Source: QANA01 sp963665505 (GTDB lineage Bacteria > Bacillota > Clostridia > Christensenellales > Christensenellaceae). Taken from it: a stretch of 64,000 nucleotides of DNA. Position numbers and translations under genes: made by a program. The stretch is taken from positions 1,240,001-1,304,000 of the forward strand of contig OY762275.1 of assembly GCA_963665505.1 (NCBI GenBank), written 5' to 3'. Below are positions 60,434 through 64,000 of the stretch, piece by piece (position 1 is the stretch's first letter; every line of letters begins with the position of its first letter). The notes beneath the pieces are model-generated. The model saw nothing but the letters and a program-made list of their open reading frames with translations, did no database searches and was not told the origin of the DNA.

Positions 60434-63019
60434 CTATTCTATCCTCTGCTTAAAGTCGTTCAGAATGGAAAGCGCTTCCAGCGGGGTAAGCGTGTTGATC
60501 TCTATGTTGCCGATATCCGACACGATCTTGTTCGCCGTTTCTGTGCGCGCGTTCTTTTCCTCCGGCTCCTGTGTCGCCGAAACGTCCAACACACTGATAT
60601 CTGTCCCGGCATGTTTTTCCAAAGCAGTCAGCAATGCCTTTGCCCGTTCGATCAGGCCTTCGGGCAACCCGGCAAGCCTGGCCACTTCTATGCCGAAACT
60701 TTTATCTGTGCCGCCTCTCCTGATTTTGTGCAAAAAAAGGATCGTCTTATTGAATTCGCGAACGCCGACGGAGTAATTCTTCACACCCGGCAGGATTCCT
60801 TCCAGGCGGATCAGTTCATGGTAATGTGTGGCAAACAGCGTTTTGGCACCTATCCCCGTTTGGCCCAAAATATATTCGATCGTAGCCCATGCAATGCTGA
60901 GACCATCCAACGTGCTGGTTCCCCGGCCTATTTCATCCAGGATCAGCAGGCTTTTGCTGGTCGCATTGTTTAGTATGCTGGCGAGCTCGTTCATCTCCAC
61001 CATAAAGGTGCTTTGCCCCGCCGAAAGGTCATCCGAAGCGCCTACCCGCGTAAATATGCGGTCCACGATGCAAATATTTGCGGAAACCGCCGGCACAAAA
61101 CAGCCGATCTGCGCCATCAGGACGATCAGTCCGGTTTGGCGCATGAACGTACTTTTCCCGGCCATATTGGGCCCTGTGATGATCAGGAACTTATCCTCTT
61201 TCTCATCAAGATAGGCGTCGTTGGGTACGAATTCCTGCCGGACTGCCCGTTCCACGACAGGATGCCTGCCGTTTTTGATATCGATCACACCATTGGTTTT
61301 GATTGTCGGCTTGACATAGTCATAATCGTACGCCGCCTGGGCAAAAGACTGCAAAACGTCGATCCTGGCAATGATATCCGCATTCGCCTGCAAAACGGAG
61401 ATGTGTCCCTCAAGTTCAGAACGGATCTTTAAAAACAGCTCGTACTCCAGCTTGTTGCATTTGTCCTCTGCGGAAAACAGCATTTCTTCCAGTTCTTTCA
61501 GTTCAGGGGTAACGAAACGTTCGCAGCCGGCAAGCGTCTGCCTGCGCGTATAGCGGTATGGTACCAGCGAAAGATTGGATTTGGTGACTTCTATATAATA
61601 CCCGAATACTTTGTTGCATCCGATACGCAGATTTTTGATCCCCGTACTCTCCCGTTCCTTTTGTTCGAGAGAGGAAAGCCAGTCTTTCCCGCTGGTGCGC
61701 GCCTCCCGCAACTTGTCGACATCATGGTTGAAGCCGCTTTTGATGATGCCGCCGTCCCGGATGCCGTTCGGCGGATCGTCCGAAATAGATTGCGACAAAA
61801 ATAAACACAGATCCCCCATCGTGTCGATCCCTTTAGCCGCTTCCGATAAAGCAGTGCTTTCACAGGCCGACAAAAGCTCCTTTAATTGCGGCAGCGGCTG
61901 GATCGAGGCACGGATGGCCAGCACATCCCGGGCATCCAGCGAACCGTAGGATATCCGGGAAAGCAGGCGCTCGATGTCGTAGATATTGTCTAGTAAATTC
62001 CGCAGCTCGTTGCGCAAAAAGAGATCTTTTTTGAGTTCTCCGACCGCATCCAGGCGCGCCATGATCTCTTTTTTGTCTAGCAGTGGCTGCTCGATATACC
62101 GCTTGATCAGCCTGCCGCCCATTGCGGTCTTTGTCTTGTCCAAAAGCCACAACAGGGAACCTTTCCTGGATTTGTCCCGCATCGTTTCCGTGAGTTCCAG
62201 GTTCCGGTGGGTAAACGGGTCGATCACCATATACTTCCCGCCCGAAGTGGGCGTCAGTTTCTTGATATGTTCCAGAGAATTTTTCTGCGTCTCCAGCAGA
62301 TATTGCAGCAAGGCCCCCGCGGCATTGACGGAAAGCATCTTGGGATCTAAACCAAACGAGGCAAGGCTCAACACATGAAAATGCTCTTTTAAAGCCTTTC
62401 CCGCATTGGACGAAATAAACGGCCAGTCCTCATAGCGCGTCAAAAAACAATGTTCCTTGTATGCCGCAAAAAAATTTTCCAGCGCCCCGTTGCTCCGCTG
62501 GAAAAGCACCTCTGTCGGATAGATACGGATCATCAGGTTTTGCAACGCATTCGTATCTTTTATTTCTTCCGAAAAAAAAGCCCCGGTCGATATGTCCGCA
62601 TAGGCCGCGCCCAAAACACCATTTTTCTCATAGACGGATAAAATATAATTGTTTTCGTTATCTTTGAGCATGGAAGAGTCAAAAACGGTACCCGGCGTCA
62701 CGATGCGGATAATGCCCCGCTTGACCAAACCTTTCGCTTCCTCGGGAAGTTCGAGCTGCTCGCAGATGGCGACTTTATAGCCTTTTCCTATCAGCTTTTG
62801 TATATACCCGTCCGCCGCATGGTATGGAACGCCGCACATCGGCGCCCGCTCTTCCAGGCCGCAGTCTTTGCCCGTCAGCGTAATATCCAGTTCTTTAGAG
62901 GCGGTGAGCGCATCTTCAAAAAACATCTCGTAAAAATCGCCCAAACGGAAAAAAAGCAGGCACTCTTTGTTTTTTTCTTTTAAATCGAGGTATTGCCTCA
63001 TCATCGGTGTAAGGGCCAA
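60434..63019 (-). CDS. mutS: DNA mismatch repair protein MutS
   Basis: Recognises mismatches. The 861-aa protein has the mismatch-binding FRLGDFYEMFFEDA (Phe-x-Glu, about 24-37), connector, lever and clamp domains, and ABC-type ATPase motifs GPNMAGKSTFMRQ, DLSAGQSTFMVEM, ILDEIGRGTSTLDG and ATHYHEL. The start is TTG at 63019, six bases after SD AGGAG on the minus strand; the next ATG would remove five residues. First gene of the operon, with an extended -10 promoter upstream. Confidence 0.97.
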   Translation of the reverse strand: MALTPMMRQYLDLKEKNKECLLFFRLGDFYEMFFEDALTASKELDITLTGKDCGLEERAPMCGVPYHAADGYIQKLIGKGYKVAICEQLELPEEAKGLVKRGIIRIVTPGTVFDSSMLKDNENNYILSVYEKNGVLGAAYADISTGAFFSEEIKDTNALQNLMIRIYPTEVLFQRSNGALENFFAAYKEHCFLTRYEDWPFISSNAGKALKEHFHVLSLASFGLDPKMLSVNAAGALLQYLLETQKNSLEHIKKLTPTSGGKYMVIDPFTHRNLELTETMRDKSRKGSLLWLLDKTKTAMGGRLIKRYIEQPLLDKKEIMARLDAVGELKKDLFLRNELRNLLDNIYDIERLLSRISYGSLDARDVLAIRASIQPLPQLKELLSACESTALSEAAKGIDTMGDLCLFLSQSISDDPPNGIRDGGIIKSGFNHDVDKLREARTSGKDWLSSLEQKERESTGIKNLRIGCNKVFGYYIEVTKSNLSLVPYRYTRRQTLAGCERFVTPELKELEEMLFSAEDKCNKLEYELFLKIRSELEGHISVLQANADIIARIDVLQSFAQAAYDYDYVKPTIKTNGVIDIKNGRHPVVERAVRQEFVPNDAYLDEKEDKFLIITGPNMAGKSTFMRQTGLIVLMAQIGCFVPAVSANICIVDRIFTRVGASDDLSAGQSTFMVEMNELASILNNATSKSLLILDEIGRGTSTLDGLSIAWATIEYILGQTGIGAKTLFATHYHELIRLEGILPGVKNYSVGVREFNKTILFLHKIRRGGTDKSFGIEVARLAGLPEGLIERAKALLTALEKHAGTDISVLDVSATQEPEEKNARTETANKIVSDIGNIEINTLTPLEALSILNDFKQRIE

Positions 63020-63331
63020 AATAATCTCCTCATCAAAAGCGGATGTATTGATTTATTATATCATATTTTGGCAGTTATTCCTATGCAAGTTGAATTTTAC
63101 AGAAACAAAAGGGCCCCGAATCGGGGCCCCTTAAGGCTAATCAATGAAACCGCCTGTGCACTTCTTTACTCTCCAATATGCCGGCAATTATATCATTTTA
63201 ACCGCGGCGCGGACACATATGACATATGCAGTCCGCCGAACCACGAAACCAATTGGCAAGCAGTCCATTTACGCCTCACTACTATTCTTGCCCGTACGAC
63301 TTATTTCATACATGGAAAAATATGTGTTTTT
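63020..63331. other. Gene-free region between the amidohydrolase and mutS
   Basis: On the minus strand it holds the mutS promoter (extended -10 TGATATAAT, 63063-63055) and the terminator of the amidohydrolase gene. From 63131 to 63331 no gene, RNA or clear repeat is seen, though several short frames are open by chance. Confidence 0.55.
63105..63129 (-). terminator. Terminator of the amidohydrolase gene
   Basis: GGGCCCCG/CGGGGCCC stem (63111-63118 with 63122-63129), loop AAT, followed on the minus strand by TTTTGTTT. It is about 200 bases beyond the stop codon. Confidence 0.8.
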
Positions 63332-64000
63332 TTAATCTGTGATCTGCAAAAGTTTGCGCGCGTTTTCATAGAGGATCGCTTCGCGTTCCGCATCCGTCAA
63401 AGGAAGAGTACAAAACCGCGCATATTCTTCTTCATGCAGCCACATCGGATAGTCCGTTCCAAAAAGCACTTTATCCGCCCCATGCGCACGTATGATATCG
63501 GACGCTTCTTTTGGGTCCAATGCAAAAAGCGAACTGGAAGTATCGATATAGACCGGCTTGCCGATCACGTATTTCTTGGCATCTTCCCAGGTGGAATACC
63601 CGCCCAAATGCGCCGCGATAAACACCTGTTCCGGGAAAAGCTCCATGACCCGCGCCAAACGCCGCGGCGCGGAAAAATCTTTTGATTTGTCCCCCATGTG
63701 CATGAGGATGGGCACCCTGCCGTTTACTATTTTGTAGAGGCGGACCGCTTCCGGACTGTCTATATCGAACTGCTGGAAATCCGGATGCAGTTTGATCCCA
63801 TGAAGCCCCAACCCAATGGCTCTTTCTATTTCCTCAAAAAGGTTCTCCATATCCGGGTGAATCGTCGCAAACCCGATAAATTCAGGGTGCAGCATCACTT
63901 GCTCGGCTATAAAATCATTTATGTGCATGACTTGCCTGGGGTTGGTCGCCACGGAATGGACCACATATTTTTTTACGTTGATTTTCCTGCCGTGTTTCAG
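63332..64000 (-). CDS. Amidohydrolase (PF04909-type), 5' end outside the window
   Basis: The frame stays open to base 64000, so the N-terminal part, including the usual HxH metal motif, is missing. The visible 222 codons have an amidohydrolase-2 TIM-barrel pattern: VVHSVATNPRQV, GFATIHPD, GLHGIKLHPDFQQF, PILMHMGD, FIAAHLGGYSTWEDA and VLFGTDYPMW with the late metal-binding Asp. Such enzymes hydrolyse or decarboxylate aromatic or carboxylic substrates; the substrate here is unknown. Transcribed leftward and ended by a distant terminator. Confidence 0.85.
   Translation of the reverse strand: MKHGRKINVKKYVVHSVATNPRQVMHINDFIAEQVMLHPEFIGFATIHPDMENLFEEIERAIGLGLHGIKLHPDFQQFDIDSPEAVRLYKIVNGRVPILMHMGDKSKDFSAPRRLARVMELFPEQVFIAAHLGGYSTWEDAKKYVIGKPVYIDTSSSLFALDPKEASDIIRAHGADKVLFGTDYPMWLHEEEYARFCTLPLTDAEREAILYENARKLLQITD

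Overview
The window comes from a chromosome of a Gram-positive, low-to-medium GC bacterium of the Bacillota, most likely class Clostridia. The evidence is the CIRCE-controlled hrcA-grpE-dnaK-dnaJ operon behind hemW, a spoVM/rpmB/yloU/yloV/recG block in the same order and orientation as in Bacillus, a mutS-mutL-miaA-ynbB operon, RqcH, two-subunit glycine decarboxylase, type 1B dihydroorotate dehydrogenase and two ECF-type vitamin transporter S components. Strong Shine-Dalgarno (SD) sequences and frequent TTG or GTG starts fit this. A spoVM microgene implies a spore-forming lineage or recent descent from one. I see no prophage, insertion sequence or CRISPR array.

Layout. 1-5.2 kb: end of hemW and the heat-shock operon. 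5.3-8.2 kb: a fused NAD synthetase/nicotinamidase, a DeoR regulator and a TspO-like membrane protein. 8.2-11.1 kb: an ECF S component, coaX and hom, with nnr convergent. 12.8-14.9 kb: an XRE/S24-type repressor, then a cobalamin-riboswitch operon of an anchored DUF4430 protein plus an ECF S component. 15.0-20.5 kb: a SIS-domain isomerase and the glycine cleavage operon gcvT-H-PA-PB. 20.6-27.8 kb: pyrimidine operon pyrC-K-D-F-E-B-I with a convergent NCS2 permease. 28.1-33.6 kb: DUF3842, two microgenes (a 50-aa membrane hairpin and SpoVM), rpmB, yloU, yloV, recG. 33.6-38.6 kb: small accessory genes, tRNA-Leu, thiN, a HAD phosphatase and thrB. 38.9-50 kb: an EF-G paralogue, then leftward tadA, HAD-IIA, lipoprotein, uvrA, uvrB and rqcH. 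50-54.4 kb: rph-rdgB-yfcE, DUF421, tRNA-Trp, proC, rnhA. 54.5-56.3 kb: a XerS-like recombinase with a perfect inverted repeat in front of it, and a P-loop kinase. 56.3-63 kb: the leftward mutS-mutL-miaA-ynbB operon. The window ends inside a leftward amidohydrolase.

Most of the window is housekeeping. The points most worth following are: the NadE-nicotinamidase fusion, which joins an ammonia-releasing to an ammonia-consuming enzyme; the B12-riboswitch DUF4430/ECF pair as a candidate two-part corrinoid uptake system; the unannotated-size SpoVM gene with a co-transcribed 50-aa membrane partner and a SigE-like promoter; a predicted near-leaderless DUF3842 transcript; an EF-G paralogue with Tyr at the catalytic His position; an S24 repressor with neither cleavage site nor catalytic Lys; and a XerS-like recombinase preceded by a 16-bp-arm inverted repeat.
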